The notes under the pieces are model-generated. The model did not search any database and was not told the origin of the DNA. It saw only the letters and a list, made by a program, of their open reading frames with translations. A stretch of 64,000 nucleotides of DNA from Leptolyngbya sp. BC1307 (GTDB lineage: Bacteria; Cyanobacteriota; Cyanobacteriia; Phormidesmidales; Phormidesmidaceae): the NCBI RefSeq assembly GCF_002286735.1, contig NZ_NRTA01000003.1, forward strand, positions 124,001 through 188,000, written 5' to 3'. A program made the translations under genes and the position numbers. Shown in pieces: positions 1 through 8,262 of this stretch. The stretch's first letter is position 1. Each line of letters starts with the position of its first letter.

Positions 1-417
1 CAACCGCCGGCACTCATCGCCGCCTGCCTGCTTCACGATGTAGGTCATTTGCTCCATAACCTCGGTGAAGATGCTGCTGAACGCGGACTTGATGACCGCC
101 ACGAATATCGCGCCATTCCCTTCCTGAGCCAGCACTTTCCGCCTGCGGTCACCGAGCCCATTCGCCTGCATGTCAACGCCAAACGCTATCTCTGCGCTAC
201 CCAAGCAGATTACTGGGCCGACCTCTCACCTGCTTCCAGACTCAGCCTGGAGCTACAGGGCGGTATCTTCTCAGAAGCAGAAGCGATGGATTTTATTGCG
301 CAGCCTCACGCCAAAGACGCTGTCCAACTGCGCATTTGGGATGATCTGGCCAAAGCCCCGCACCACAAAACTCCGAATCTGGCCCATTTTTTACCCATAC
401 TCACTTCAGCCTTGTAA
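1..417 (+). CDS. HD-domain oxygenase/phosphohydrolase, PhnZ-like, 5' truncated by window edge
   Basis: The reading frame is open from base 1 and ends at TAA 415-417; the N-terminus lies outside the window. The visible part starts inside an HD metal-binding motif (LLHDVGH), followed by a histidine in IRLHVNAKRYLC and a tail with SPASRLSLELQGG and RIWDDLAK. This pattern matches the HD family found in phosphonate-degradation operons (PhnZ-type di-iron oxygenases) rather than generic HDc signalling domains. Members oxidatively cleave substrates such as 2-amino-1-hydroxyethylphosphonate, but no phosphonate gene is visible here, so the substrate is unknown. The 3' end overlaps the convergent methylase gene by 12 bp. 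Confidence 0.8.
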   Translation, partial: QPPALIAACLLHDVGHLLHNLGEDAAERGLDDRHEYRAIPFLSQHFPPAVTEPIRLHVNAKRYLCATQADYWADLSPASRLSLELQGGIFSEAEAMDFIAQPHAKDAVQLRIWDDLAKAPHHKTPNLAHFLPILTSAL

Positions 418-2802
418 AACTTGATTACCTGTCTGACGCTGTACCAAAGCAATCGTCATATCTACTGCTGCTGATGATGGGGCATCCACTTCGCCGTACT
501 GAGCATTGTCTTGTAAAAATAGGTGGAGTGACTGGGCTTTAGGCTCTGTAGATAGTTTGCCAGGTAGAACAACAGCAGCGATGCCGCCAGGCTGGAGCAA
601 ATTAAAGCACTGCTCTATGAAGAGGCGATCGCACGAAAACTGGTTGCGAACGGGTTTGCCATGAGCTAACGGGTTTTGATGCGTATACTGCTCGCTGCGG
701 TAGAAGTAGTCAGCCACATAAGCATACTGATTTTGATAAAACAGCCACGCCTGAGTGACTTCGGGATCGCCTTTAGCCAGCGCCTGCTTTGAGGTTTTAA
801 GTGAGTGGACACTCACACCTTTCGCCTCGGAAAGATCTTGAAACCGCTGAAAAAACTCTTCAGCCGTCGGCTTAAAAGTCCCCCACGGCGGCGCACAGAC
901 AATCGCATCAAACCCACCCTGCCGGATAATCTTGTTGAAATGGTAGCCCCAGTGAAAGGGCTGCAAAATATCGATATCTTCGGAGGTCAGGGGGCGGCGC
1001 TGAGGTTTGTCAGTGAGCTGCGCGGCCTTGTACTGAATGCCTAGCTGCTGGCTCATGTGGTTTAGCAGCAGCGCGTCTAGCTTATTTTGAGCTTTGATGT
1101 CTAGCCGTAAGATATCTTCTCTTAATAGGGCAGCTCTGGCGTAAGGCGGAATGTTTTTAGCGGCTGCTAGCAGCTGATTGCGAGACTTATAGTGCTCTAG
1201 AGCCAGGTTCTTCTCTGCCAGGGTAGTTTGGTAGCTGTCGGCAACGAGCGGCTGTAGCAGGTTGCCCTGTAAGACGCTATCCTTGCCAGCGCTGATCTGG
1301 TCAAATCGAGCTTCATCCACGGTGAGCAATCCGATTAGCGCATTACCCGACATGACGTTAAAGGTCAGATCGGTTAAAGGCTCTAGCTCTGATGGATGCT
1401 GAGCGATCGCGACAGTATGCAGCCATAGCTGAAAATGAGCAGTCTCAGTCGCACCGGCTCTCAGCTCAACGCCATAGAGATTGTTTTTAAGAATTCGCTT
1501 TTGAATCGTGTGCAACAGATTAGGACGGGCTGATTTTTGTTCTATCAGGCCAGTGCGCCAGAGCTTTAGCTGCGGATCTGGCGTCTGCTGAATATGACCG
1601 ATGAGAATACTAAAAATCTCCGTCAGCCGCTGATGGATCGCAACCAACAAATTGCCGCTGCCACAGGCCGGGTCGAGCAGTCGCAGGTCAGGCAAAATCT
1701 CTTGAATCAGAGGGCGGCACAGCTGAGAGTCAGCATTGAACAGGCGGTCGTTGAGGGTAGTATCAGCGGCGGTTGGGGTTGGCATAACCTGATCGAGCCG
1801 GTCTAGTAGCAGCCGGTCTAGCGTGCGATCGCTCAATTCTCTAGCCAGTGCTGGCGTCCCAACATATCCGACCGGCTGCGTTTGCTCGGCCCAATAGCGC
1901 TCTAGCCAGTAGCCCAGCTCGCCGCTCATCCAGGGGTTCAGCGCATCGACGCTAGCCTGTTCACTCAGCCAGCCCAAAACCGCTTCAAAGGGCGGGTTGC
2001 TAATGGCGATCGCCCCATACTGCCGCTCCAGCCGATGCGTATCGAACAAGTGACCCAAAAATGGCACTGTGCCAGTCTCAGTTTGCAAGGCTAAAGGCCG
2101 CTCCAGGTTAGGCAGAGCCAGGCTTTGATAGAGCCGCTGCAGCGTTTCAAAAAAGGACTTACCCTGCTGCAGGGCTACGCCAAAGCAAGTTTGCAAATAC
2201 CAGGTATCGCCGTTCAGCCAGCCCCGCTGCTGTACTGCCTGCGCCAAAATCAGTCGCTGCAAAGTCAGGGCCGCATATGCCTTGCGGTCAGCCGTGTTGC
2301 TAATGCCGCTAATGCCGTCAAACAGCCCCTGCACTAGCTTTGCAAACGTTTCATACCCGTCAGACGAGTCGGTAGCCTGGGGCAGCGCCGGGAAAAGGCC
2401 CCTGCTCGAAAGCCTCAGCCGACGTAGCCGATATTCCCATAGGGTGATTGGTTGCCCCGAGATATACAGGGCGCTTTCGTCAGGCGACTGACACCAGAGG
2501 CTGTGGGTATTAGCCGCATTGGTGAAAATCACCAGAGGCTGCTCGGTAATAGCGGCGATCACCTCATAAACCTGCACTCTGAGCGTAGCCGTCAATGCCG
2601 TATCAGCCGTTAGCGATACCTGCCAAACGGTAACACCCTGGCGGTGAGCAATCGGCTGGCACGGCTGCTCACAGGGCGCAATCGAATTGTATTGCCCTGC
2701 TTCAACGCTCTGCCAGCCTAAACTCTGCGTAAAAAGGGCCGATAGGCGATGCGATCGCAGCTGAACAACTGCTGTTGCCAGATCTAGCTGAGCATTCACC
2801 AT
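406..2802 (-). CDS. Type IIG-like (Eco57I family) N6-adenine DNA methylase, probably degenerate
   Basis: A 798-residue protein of the Eco57I/Type IIG restriction-modification family. The SAM-binding motif I (LLDPACGSGN) is at residues 375-384 and a NLYGVEL acidic-loop motif follows near 441. The catalytic motif IV, normally (N/D/S)PP(Y/F/W), reads APPW at residues 637-640 in the context FDAIVC-APPWGTFKP: the Asn/Asp that positions the target adenine is Ala. The N-terminal third (LFTQSLGW near 23, LVIFTNAANTHSLW near 90) resembles the nuclease-side region of Type IIG enzymes, but I cannot identify an intact PD-(D/E)XK centre. The protein stops soon after the methylase core, with no target-recognition domain, shorter than the usual 1000 or more residues. 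Probably an eroded or repurposed R-M enzyme. Confidence 0.85.
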   Translation of the reverse strand: MVNAQLDLATAVVQLRSHRLSALFTQSLGWQSVEAGQYNSIAPCEQPCQPIAHRQGVTVWQVSLTADTALTATLRVQVYEVIAAITEQPLVIFTNAANTHSLWCQSPDESALYISGQPITLWEYRLRRLRLSSRGLFPALPQATDSSDGYETFAKLVQGLFDGISGISNTADRKAYAALTLQRLILAQAVQQRGWLNGDTWYLQTCFGVALQQGKSFFETLQRLYQSLALPNLERPLALQTETGTVPFLGHLFDTHRLERQYGAIAISNPPFEAVLGWLSEQASVDALNPWMSGELGYWLERYWAEQTQPVGYVGTPALARELSDRTLDRLLLDRLDQVMPTPTAADTTLNDRLFNADSQLCRPLIQEILPDLRLLDPACGSGNLLVAIHQRLTEIFSILIGHIQQTPDPQLKLWRTGLIEQKSARPNLLHTIQKRILKNNLYGVELRAGATETAHFQLWLHTVAIAQHPSELEPLTDLTFNVMSGNALIGLLTVDEARFDQISAGKDSVLQGNLLQPLVADSYQTTLAEKNLALEHYKSRNQLLAAAKNIPPYARAALLREDILRLDIKAQNKLDALLLNHMSQQLGIQYKAAQLTDKPQRRPLTSEDIDILQPFHWGYHFNKIIRQGGFDAIVCAPPWGTFKPTAEEFFQRFQDLSEAKGVSVHSLKTSKQALAKGDPEVTQAWLFYQNQYAYVADYFYRSEQYTHQNPLAHGKPVRNQFSCDRLFIEQCFNLLQPGGIAAVVLPGKLSTEPKAQSLHLFLQDNAQYGEVDAPSSAAVDMTIALVQRQTGNQVLQG

Positions 2803-2843
2803 CTGTCCCTCACTGGGCGCTTATCCATAGGCTGATAGCAGAA

Positions 2844-3314
2844 CTATTCGCGACTCGCCACGCTTTTGGCCCCTTTTTGAGCGATCGCATAGTCTCGAAA
2901 CCGGTCTAAATCGGCCTGAAGCGTAGAGGTCACCACCCCATCTACAAACGAATTGCTCATCATTAACCGGGCTAAGATCCTTGGCAGCGCGTAAGAAATG
3001 CTCATCTTTACCGTGCTGCTGCCGTCTTTGCGACCATAGAAGCGAATCGCCCCCCGGTTCGGCAGGCCATCGACCGATTCCCAGGCAATTATCTGCTGAG
3101 GCACCATTTTCACAATTCGCGACAGCCACGAAAAAGAAAGCCCGGTAGTATTGAGCTTCCAGCGCGATAGCTCCGGGTCGTCGGCGAGTACCTCGACCGA
3201 ATCAATCCACTTCATCCACTTGGGCATCTGCTCTAGATCAGACCACATCTGCCAAACGTCTTCTACTGGCGTATCCACATCTATATGAACCGTATGTTCT
3301 AGCCAATCTGCCAT
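2844..3314 (-). CDS. SRPBCC (START-like) family protein, cyclase/dehydrase type
   Basis: 156 residues. It begins with a strand-helix pattern typical of the SRPBCC helix-grip fold (HTVHIDVDTPVEDVWQMWSDLEQMPKWMKWI), followed by antiparallel strands ending in VKMSISYALP and a long C-terminal helix (LQADLDRFRDYA). Such proteins bind hydrophobic ligands in a deep pocket; cyanobacterial homologues are often found near carotenoid genes, but none is present here. It lies 41 bp upstream of the methylase gene on the same strand and could be co-transcribed with it. The ligand cannot be deduced. Confidence 0.85.
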   Translation of the reverse strand: MADWLEHTVHIDVDTPVEDVWQMWSDLEQMPKWMKWIDSVEVLADDPELSRWKLNTTGLSFSWLSRIVKMVPQQIIAWESVDGLPNRGAIRFYGRKDGSSTVKMSISYALPRILARLMMSNSFVDGVVTSTLQADLDRFRDYAIAQKGAKSVASRE

Positions 3315-3471
3315 TGATTTGCCATCGATCTGCTGGTGGGAAAAAATGTGCTGTTGAGCGATCGCCCTGCTTGTTCTGAGAAAGCTTATTTTTGAGAAAG
3401 TCTATTCTGAGAACACTTTAGAGGGTTTACGCCTATTCTAACGGTACAGTGCAATACGTGATGTCTACTCT

Positions 3472-5610
3472 ATGTCTGTTTTATACGTTAGCCCTGCCGG
3501 TCAAGACAGCTATGACGGCACCGCCAAGTTTCCGTTTAGGACCCTAACTCAGGCGCTACGGCAGGCGTCCTCAGGCGGCGTAATTCAGCTAGGGCCGGGG
3601 GCGTATCAGGCCGGTGAGCAATTTCCACTAGAGGTACCTGCCGGGGTGACAGTAACAGGCGCTGCGGCTGAAACGGTGACGATTACCGGTGGGGGCGCAT
3701 CTGGCCGGTCAGAAGTGGCGAATGTGACGGTGGTGCTGAGCGATCGCGCCCAGCTTCGTGGAGTTACCGTCACCAATCCACAGGGGAGTGGTCTCCTAGT
3801 CGCCGCCGGGACAGCGCTGATTATCGGCAACCGGCTGGTCAGCTGCCAGCAGTACGGCGTCATCGTCAGCGGCAGCGCCCATCCCTTCATCTCAGAGAAC
3901 GCCTTTATTGAAAACGGGACAGGTCTGGCAATGGTGGCTTCGGCCAAGGGAGAAGTGCGGCAAAACCGCTTTGAGCGCACTGACTACGGCATCTCTCTCA
4001 GCGGTCAGTCGGCTCCCCTGGTGCTGGGCAATCAGCTGGCGGGTGGCCGCTACGCACTGGTCATCGCCGGCAGCGCCCGCCCGGTGCTCAGGCAAAACCG
4101 GGCAACCCGCAGCGAACAGACCAGCCTGTGGGTCAAAGACCGCGCTCAGCCAGATATCGGCCTGTCTCAAGACCTGGGCCAAAACTGGTTTGAAGGCAAA
4201 ACCTATGACATTCGCAATGACACGGCCAGGCCGCTGGCTACTGCGGGTAATCAGCTCAATCCGATTCGGGTAGAGGGCGAGCTGGTCTACTTACCGAGCG
4301 AAATTCCCGACCAGGCGGCCGTCCCCGATGTGCTGCTGGGCAATGTGGAACCCGTGCCCCTGCCGCCTGCGCCCCCCAATGGATCAGATGTAGAATCTGA
4401 CCGCTTAACAGGCATTAGCCTAGATAGTCGCTTTGATGATCTGGTGGGTCACTGGTCGGCTCCTTTTGTCGAAGCACTAGCGGCGAAGGGATTAGTTAAA
4501 GGCTTCTTAGACGGGTCTTTTCAGCCAGACCAGCAGGTGACCCGCGCCCAGTTTGCCGCCCTGATCGTTGCCGCCTTTCCCAATGCTGAAAGTATCCGCC
4601 CGGTTCGCCAGTTTCCTGACGTGCTGGCTAATTTTTGGGCGGCGCAGGCCATCCGGCAGGCCCAGACCCAGGGGTTTATCTCGGGCTTTCCTGACGGATC
4701 TTTTCGCCCGAATGCGCCGCTGATGCGAGTACAGGCAGTCGTAGCACTGGTGAATGGGTTGGATATCGGCAGCGGTCGCTCGCAGTCGCTGCTGGTCTAT
4801 AGCGATCGCGCCCAAGTTCCCAGCTATGCCGTAGAGCCAGTCGCTGCTGCCACTGAGCGCCAGATGGTCGTAGGCTATCCTGACCCCTACCGCTTCAGGC
4901 CGCTAGAGCCGATTACCCGCGCCGAGACCACTGCCCTGGTGCATCAGGCGCTGGCTGCCAATGGCCGCACCGCCCGCCTGCCTTCTCCTTTTATCACCAG
5001 AGCCAACGCGACTTCGCCCAACTTTGGCGATCTGTCTGCTCAGCATTGGGCTAATGACTTTATTGAGCCACTGGTGCAGCGCGGCTGGCTGAGTGGCTTT
5101 GGCGATGGCACCTTTCGGCCCGATGCCCCGATCACCCGCGCCCAGTTTGCCGCTTTACTGGTCGGCGCACTCCGCCCTGAGGCCAAACGCCCTGCTCTGC
5201 GCTTTCGCGATGTGCCTGATAACTTTTGGGCGGCGAAGGTAATTCAGCTGGCATATCGGGCCAAATTTCTCTCTGGCTTTCCCGACCTTACTTTCGACCC
5301 TAATTCACCGTTGACTAAGCTACAGGCGCTGCTGGCCCTGGTGAGTGGGCTGAACTTACAGTCGGTATCACCCCCTAATTTGCGATCGCTCAACTTTTTT
5401 ACCGACCGCGCCGCCATTCCAGACTATGCCGCAGGGGCGATCGCCTCAGCCACTCAGCTTGGTCTGGTCTTTAACCGCCCTTTTCTGGCAGAGCTACGGC
5501 CCGACCGCGCTGCCACTCGCGCTGAGGTTTCTGCCATGGTCTATCAGACGCTGGTGATCGATGGCAAGATGCCAGCCGTTCCCTCACCCGATCAAGTCGC
5601 TCTCGACTAA
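3472..5610 (+). CDS. DUF1565 beta-helix protein with six S-layer homology domains
   Basis: 712 residues. Residues 1-265 form a DUF1565/right-handed parallel beta-helix (start MSVLYVSPAGQD, then repeating short strands such as NAFIENGTGLAM and NRFERTDYGISL). A Pro-rich linker near 285-305 leads to six SLH repeats (about 315-700) in two triplets, recognisable by FxDL/V...W, GFxDGSFxP and TRAQ/E motifs. SLH triplets usually bind secondary cell-wall polymer or, in cyanobacteria, tether proteins to peptidoglycan and outer envelope. No signal peptide is visible at the N-terminus, and no better upstream start is evident, which is odd for a surface protein. The role is probably envelope-associated polysaccharide binding; enzymatic activity is not shown. 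Confidence 0.9.
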   Translation: MSVLYVSPAGQDSYDGTAKFPFRTLTQALRQASSGGVIQLGPGAYQAGEQFPLEVPAGVTVTGAAAETVTITGGGASGRSEVANVTVVLSDRAQLRGVTVTNPQGSGLLVAAGTALIIGNRLVSCQQYGVIVSGSAHPFISENAFIENGTGLAMVASAKGEVRQNRFERTDYGISLSGQSAPLVLGNQLAGGRYALVIAGSARPVLRQNRATRSEQTSLWVKDRAQPDIGLSQDLGQNWFEGKTYDIRNDTARPLATAGNQLNPIRVEGELVYLPSEIPDQAAVPDVLLGNVEPVPLPPAPPNGSDVESDRLTGISLDSRFDDLVGHWSAPFVEALAAKGLVKGFLDGSFQPDQQVTRAQFAALIVAAFPNAESIRPVRQFPDVLANFWAAQAIRQAQTQGFISGFPDGSFRPNAPLMRVQAVVALVNGLDIGSGRSQSLLVYSDRAQVPSYAVEPVAAATERQMVVGYPDPYRFRPLEPITRAETTALVHQALAANGRTARLPSPFITRANATSPNFGDLSAQHWANDFIEPLVQRGWLSGFGDGTFRPDAPITRAQFAALLVGALRPEAKRPALRFRDVPDNFWAAKVIQLAYRAKFLSGFPDLTFDPNSPLTKLQALLALVSGLNLQSVSPPNLRSLNFFTDRAAIPDYAAGAIASATQLGLVFNRPFLAELRPDRAATRAEVSAMVYQTLVIDGKMPAVPSPDQVALD

Positions 5611-5686
5611 TGGAGCCGTAAAATGAGAAACTAGCAGCATTAACGTCTGTTTAATTAAAGCAATTCACTGTTTAAAGCAATTCATC

Positions 5687-6019
5687 ATGGCTGAAATTCA
5701 ATTCTCGCGCGGCGTCAAGGAAGAGGTCGTCCCCGATATTCGCATCACCCGCGCCAAAGACCTCTCAGACGGCACCGCTACCTTTTACTTTGACCGCCCT
5801 AAAGCACTCACCGAAGAAGGCGGCGAAGTGACCGGCCTATACATGGTCGATGAAGAAGGTGAACTCAGCACGCGCGATGTGAACGGTAAGTTTGTCAACG
5901 GGGAACCAGCTGGCATTGAAGCGGTCTACGTAATGAAGGGCCAAGAAGAGTGGGAGCGTTTTATGCGTTTTATGGAGCGCTACTCTGAAGCGAATGGTTT
6001 GGGCCTTACTAAAAGCTAA
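5687..6019 (+). CDS. psb28: Photosystem II assembly factor Psb28
   Basis: 110 residues, the usual Psb28 length. Family motifs are clear: IQFSRGVKEEVVPDIR at the N-terminus, TFYFDRPKAL in the middle, YMVDEEGEL and the C-terminal FMRFMERYSEANGLG helix. Psb28 is a soluble factor that binds the cytoplasmic face of the CP47/D1-D2 assembly intermediate (RC47) and protects photosystem II during biogenesis and repair; it is absent from the mature complex. moaB follows after 18 bp on the same strand, so the two are probably co-transcribed. Confidence 0.97.
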   Translation: MAEIQFSRGVKEEVVPDIRITRAKDLSDGTATFYFDRPKALTEEGGEVTGLYMVDEEGELSTRDVNGKFVNGEPAGIEAVYVMKGQEEWERFMRFMERYSEANGLGLTKS

Positions 6020-6037
6020 TTACCGCTCCCTGCGCCT

Positions 6038-6538
6038 ATGGCCCGCCCTCATCCCGATAGCGCCGATCAACCAGCCGTTACCTGCGCAGTACTCACGGTG
6101 AGCGATACCCGCACGCCTGAAACTGACAAGAGCGGGCAGCTCATACAGGATCAGCTCGCCGCTGCAGGCCATCGGGTGAGCGACTATCAGGTAGTCAAAG
6201 ACGAGCCCGAGCAGATTGCAGCGCTGGTACAGAGCTTAGCAGCGCGTTCGGATATTCAGGCAATTCTTCTCAGCGGCGGCACGGGCATTGCACCGCGCGA
6301 TACCACTTACGATGCGCTAGCGCGGCTGCTCGACAAGGAGCTGCCCGGCTTTGGTGAGATTTTTCGTCAGCTCAGCTACGCAGAAATTGGGTCACGGGCG
6401 ATCGCCTCACGCGCCGTTGCCGGCGTCTGCAACGCTACCCTAATTTTCTCACTTCCCGGCTCTAGCAACGCCGTTGCGCTAGCGATGGAAGCGCTAATTT
6501 TGCCAGAGATCAGACATTTAACTTCCCTGCTTCGGTAA
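6038..6538 (+). CDS. moaB: Molybdenum cofactor biosynthesis protein MoaB
   Basis: 166 residues of the MoaB/Mog family. Motifs visible are AVLTVSDTRT (near residue 20), LLSGGTGIAPRD (near 80; the MPT-binding GGTG loop) and LPGSSNAV (near 145). The family adenylylates molybdopterin before metal insertion, although some MoaB proteins have little activity. It lies 18 bp downstream of psb28. A 13-bp direct repeat (ttcggtaaaccgt) starts at the end of the gene and recurs 23 bp later. Confidence 0.95.
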   Translation: MARPHPDSADQPAVTCAVLTVSDTRTPETDKSGQLIQDQLAAAGHRVSDYQVVKDEPEQIAALVQSLAARSDIQAILLSGGTGIAPRDTTYDALARLLDKELPGFGEIFRQLSYAEIGSRAIASRAVAGVCNATLIFSLPGSSNAVALAMEALILPEIRHLTSLLR

Positions 6539-6669
6539 ACCGTCTTCTATTCTTTCGGTAAACCGTATGGGGTGAACGCACCTACCGGCAGCGGGTGGGC
6601 GGGCTATCTACACCTGACGGCAACAAACTCATCTGCGATGATGAATATGTTGGCTAAGGACACCCCTGG

Positions 6670-6969
6670 ATGAAGAAACAACACTTTTCGAATACCTTAC
6701 ATAATCTCTATCGTAAAGCGCTCAGACATACTAAGTACCGCTGGATCGTGATTTTCGGGACGCTGTTGTATCTTGTCAGTCCGTTGGATATTTCTCCAGA
6801 TGTTTTTCCGGTTTTAGGCTGGATTGATGACGGGTTGGTAGTTAGCCTGCTAGTGACCGAGATGAGCCAGATTTTGGCTGAACAGATCAAGCAAAAGCGA
6901 CCCCTCGATAGAGAAGCAGAAACCGCTGACGCTCAGACCATCGCCGTCGAAGCCGTAACGATGAGCTGA
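6670..6969 (+). CDS. DUF1232 (YkvA-like) small membrane protein
   Basis: 99 residues. The signature YLVSPLDISPDVFPVLGWIDDGLVV (residues about 36-60) defines DUF1232, a short family with one or two membrane-embedded hydrophobic segments and unknown biochemistry. The N-terminus is basic (MKKQHF...YRKALRHTKYRW), consistent with cytoplasmic orientation. It is followed after 57 bp by a gene for a helical protein on the same strand, and the strong terminator at 7651-7688 closes the unit. Confidence 0.9.
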   Translation: MKKQHFSNTLHNLYRKALRHTKYRWIVIFGTLLYLVSPLDISPDVFPVLGWIDDGLVVSLLVTEMSQILAEQIKQKRPLDREAETADAQTIAVEAVTMS

Positions 6970-7026
6970 CAAGTCTCTCTTTCTCGCCTAGATTTACTCT
7001 CTAATCCCCTAAACACCAAAAACATC

Positions 7027-7605
7027 ATGACTTACACCACTCAAGACGACGCCAACAATCTTTCTACTGCAGCTGTTGAACCCACGCCTGCTGCTAATCC
7101 CTCCACTGTTAAAAAGCTAAAAACGCTTTACCAGGAGAGTAGCCAAAGGTCACAGCGCGTGGCTAAAATTCTCCGAGCTGCTTTTACCGAGACTGCCGCC
7201 GAATTTAAAGATGGCCGCGCCGTCATTAGCCCACTGGCTAAAGAAGTCACCGCTGAGACGGTCGCCACGGTCAAAGAAAAGAGCAAGCAGGCTGCTGATA
7301 CCGTTAACAATACCTGGCAGCAAGAAGCTGATAGCAAAGATATGACTGAGCGTCTGATCGCCTTTGTGCGGACGATGGGCAGATCTGCTGGTCAGACTGC
7401 TCGGGTAGAGCTACTGCCTCAGCTCAAAGTGCAGGCTATTAAGCTAGACAAGGTGCTGAGCAATCGCTACGGTAGCCGCTATGCCACGCTCAAAGACCGG
7501 GTTGCTGGGATTCGTCAGCGGTATGCTGCGACCGAGCCGACTCAGCCCGAAACCGCTACCGACAGCCCAATGGCTATCGAAATAGACAGTGAAGTGGTTC
7601 GCTAG
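7027..7605 (+). CDS. Conserved hypothetical helical protein
   Basis: 192 residues with no family I can name. After a low-complexity start (Thr, Ala, Asn, Pro rich) the sequence is almost entirely amphipathic helix with many Lys, Glu, Ala and Val (for example KEVTAETVATVKEKSKQAADTVNNTWQQEA), then RTMGRSAGQTARVELLPQLKVQAIKLDKVL. Composition recalls apolipoprotein- or LEA-like helical proteins that lie on membranes or coat other molecules, but that is a resemblance only. No signal peptide or transmembrane segment. Likely in an operon with the preceding DUF1232 gene. Confidence 0.75.
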   Translation: MTYTTQDDANNLSTAAVEPTPAANPSTVKKLKTLYQESSQRSQRVAKILRAAFTETAAEFKDGRAVISPLAKEVTAETVATVKEKSKQAADTVNNTWQQEADSKDMTERLIAFVRTMGRSAGQTARVELLPQLKVQAIKLDKVLSNRYGSRYATLKDRVAGIRQRYAATEPTQPETATDSPMAIEIDSEVVR

Positions 7606-7650
7606 AAGCTGTGAGCCCGGTTAATTAGCCTCGCTTAATATCTAAACATC

Positions 7651-7688
7651 AGACTCGCAGAGAATGCTATCTCTGCGAGTCTTTTTTT
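7651..7688 (+). terminator. Strong rho-independent terminator
   Basis: A perfect 13-bp stem (agactcgcagaga, 7651-7663, pairs with 7670-7682) has a 6-nt loop and is followed by a run of seven T. It lies 46 bp after the hypothetical helical gene and ends that transcription unit. Confidence 0.93.
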
Positions 7689-7747
7689 CTGCTTTTTTCT
7701 GCTTAAACAGTCGATTTTGGCGCAGCCCATCTTAGGCCCAGGTACTT

Positions 7748-7915
7748 TTAGCCAAACTGCTGCTTGGCCTGCTGATAGACAGTTTCGGTAATTTCAGAGA
7801 GACCTTTCTCGCGGGCAAATTTCTCTATCTTTTTACGGGCCGCTGGCCTGACAAAAAACGGAATTTCTTTGAGCATGGCCTCTGCCTCTGCTGTCCAACT
7901 TACTGACTCTGCCAT
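7748..7915 (-). CDS. Stand-alone PCP_red domain miniprotein (ChlB C-terminal-like)
   Basis: A 55-codon reading frame runs from ATG (7915-7913) to TAA (7750-7748). It carries the PCP_red signature: Trp then EAEAMLKEIPFFVRPAARKKIE and FAREKGLSEIT. In ChlB/BchB this domain is the C-terminal extension of the light-independent protochlorophyllide reductase; stand-alone copies occur in cyanobacteria and are often linked to chlorophyll or photosystem assembly, with function unproven. The HIP1-containing spacer (7916-8072) separates it from the divergent Hli gene, so the two may share a regulatory region. Confidence 0.85.
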   Translation of the reverse strand: MAESVSWTAEAEAMLKEIPFFVRPAARKKIEKFAREKGLSEITETVYQQAKQQFG

Positions 7916-8072
7916 AGCGATCGCTTTCCTCTGCTAAACCTTATGCGCTAAACCTTATGCCAAACCTAGTTTATAGGCTGACACATTTCTACTAACATAG
8001 ATAAGCGAGCGATGCCATCAACTGAAGATGCGATCGCGGGTAATCATAGGCAAGTATTCTTCAAGGACAGCT

Positions 8073-8243
8073 ATGGCCAGCATTCAGCCCACACACATAC
8101 CCAATCTGGAGCGTCCTAAAAAAGGCTTTAATCAACATGCAGAGCGGCTGAACGGCAGACTGGCCATGGTTGGCTTTGCCGCTCTGATTGTGATTGAGCT
8201 GCTGACGGGTAAAGGGCTGCTGTCTCTGCTGGGATGGGCTTGA
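8073..8243 (+). CDS. High-light-inducible protein (Hli/Scp), single-helix chlorophyll-binding
   Basis: 56 residues from the ATG at 8073; this start is preferred because an AAGGA element lies about 7 bp upstream and the extra 15 residues of the longer frame are not typical. The helix AERLNGRLAMVGFAALIVIELLTGKG carries the ExxNxRxAMxGF chlorophyll-binding motif of LHC-like proteins. Hli proteins bind chlorophyll a and carotenoid in the thylakoid, quench energy and help photosystem II and chlorophyll-synthase complexes under stress. It is divergent from the PCP_red miniprotein. Confidence 0.95.
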   Translation: MASIQPTHIPNLERPKKGFNQHAERLNGRLAMVGFAALIVIELLTGKGLLSLLGWA

Positions 8244-8262
8244 TAGGCGCAGGCATCAGCGA

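Noticed and set aside
1990-2015. SNPPF segment in the methylase (residues 268-272) as the catalytic motif IV
   Set aside because: It precedes motif I (375-384) and fits a non-catalytic IPN-type segment of Eco57I relatives; the positional motif IV is APPW at 637-640.
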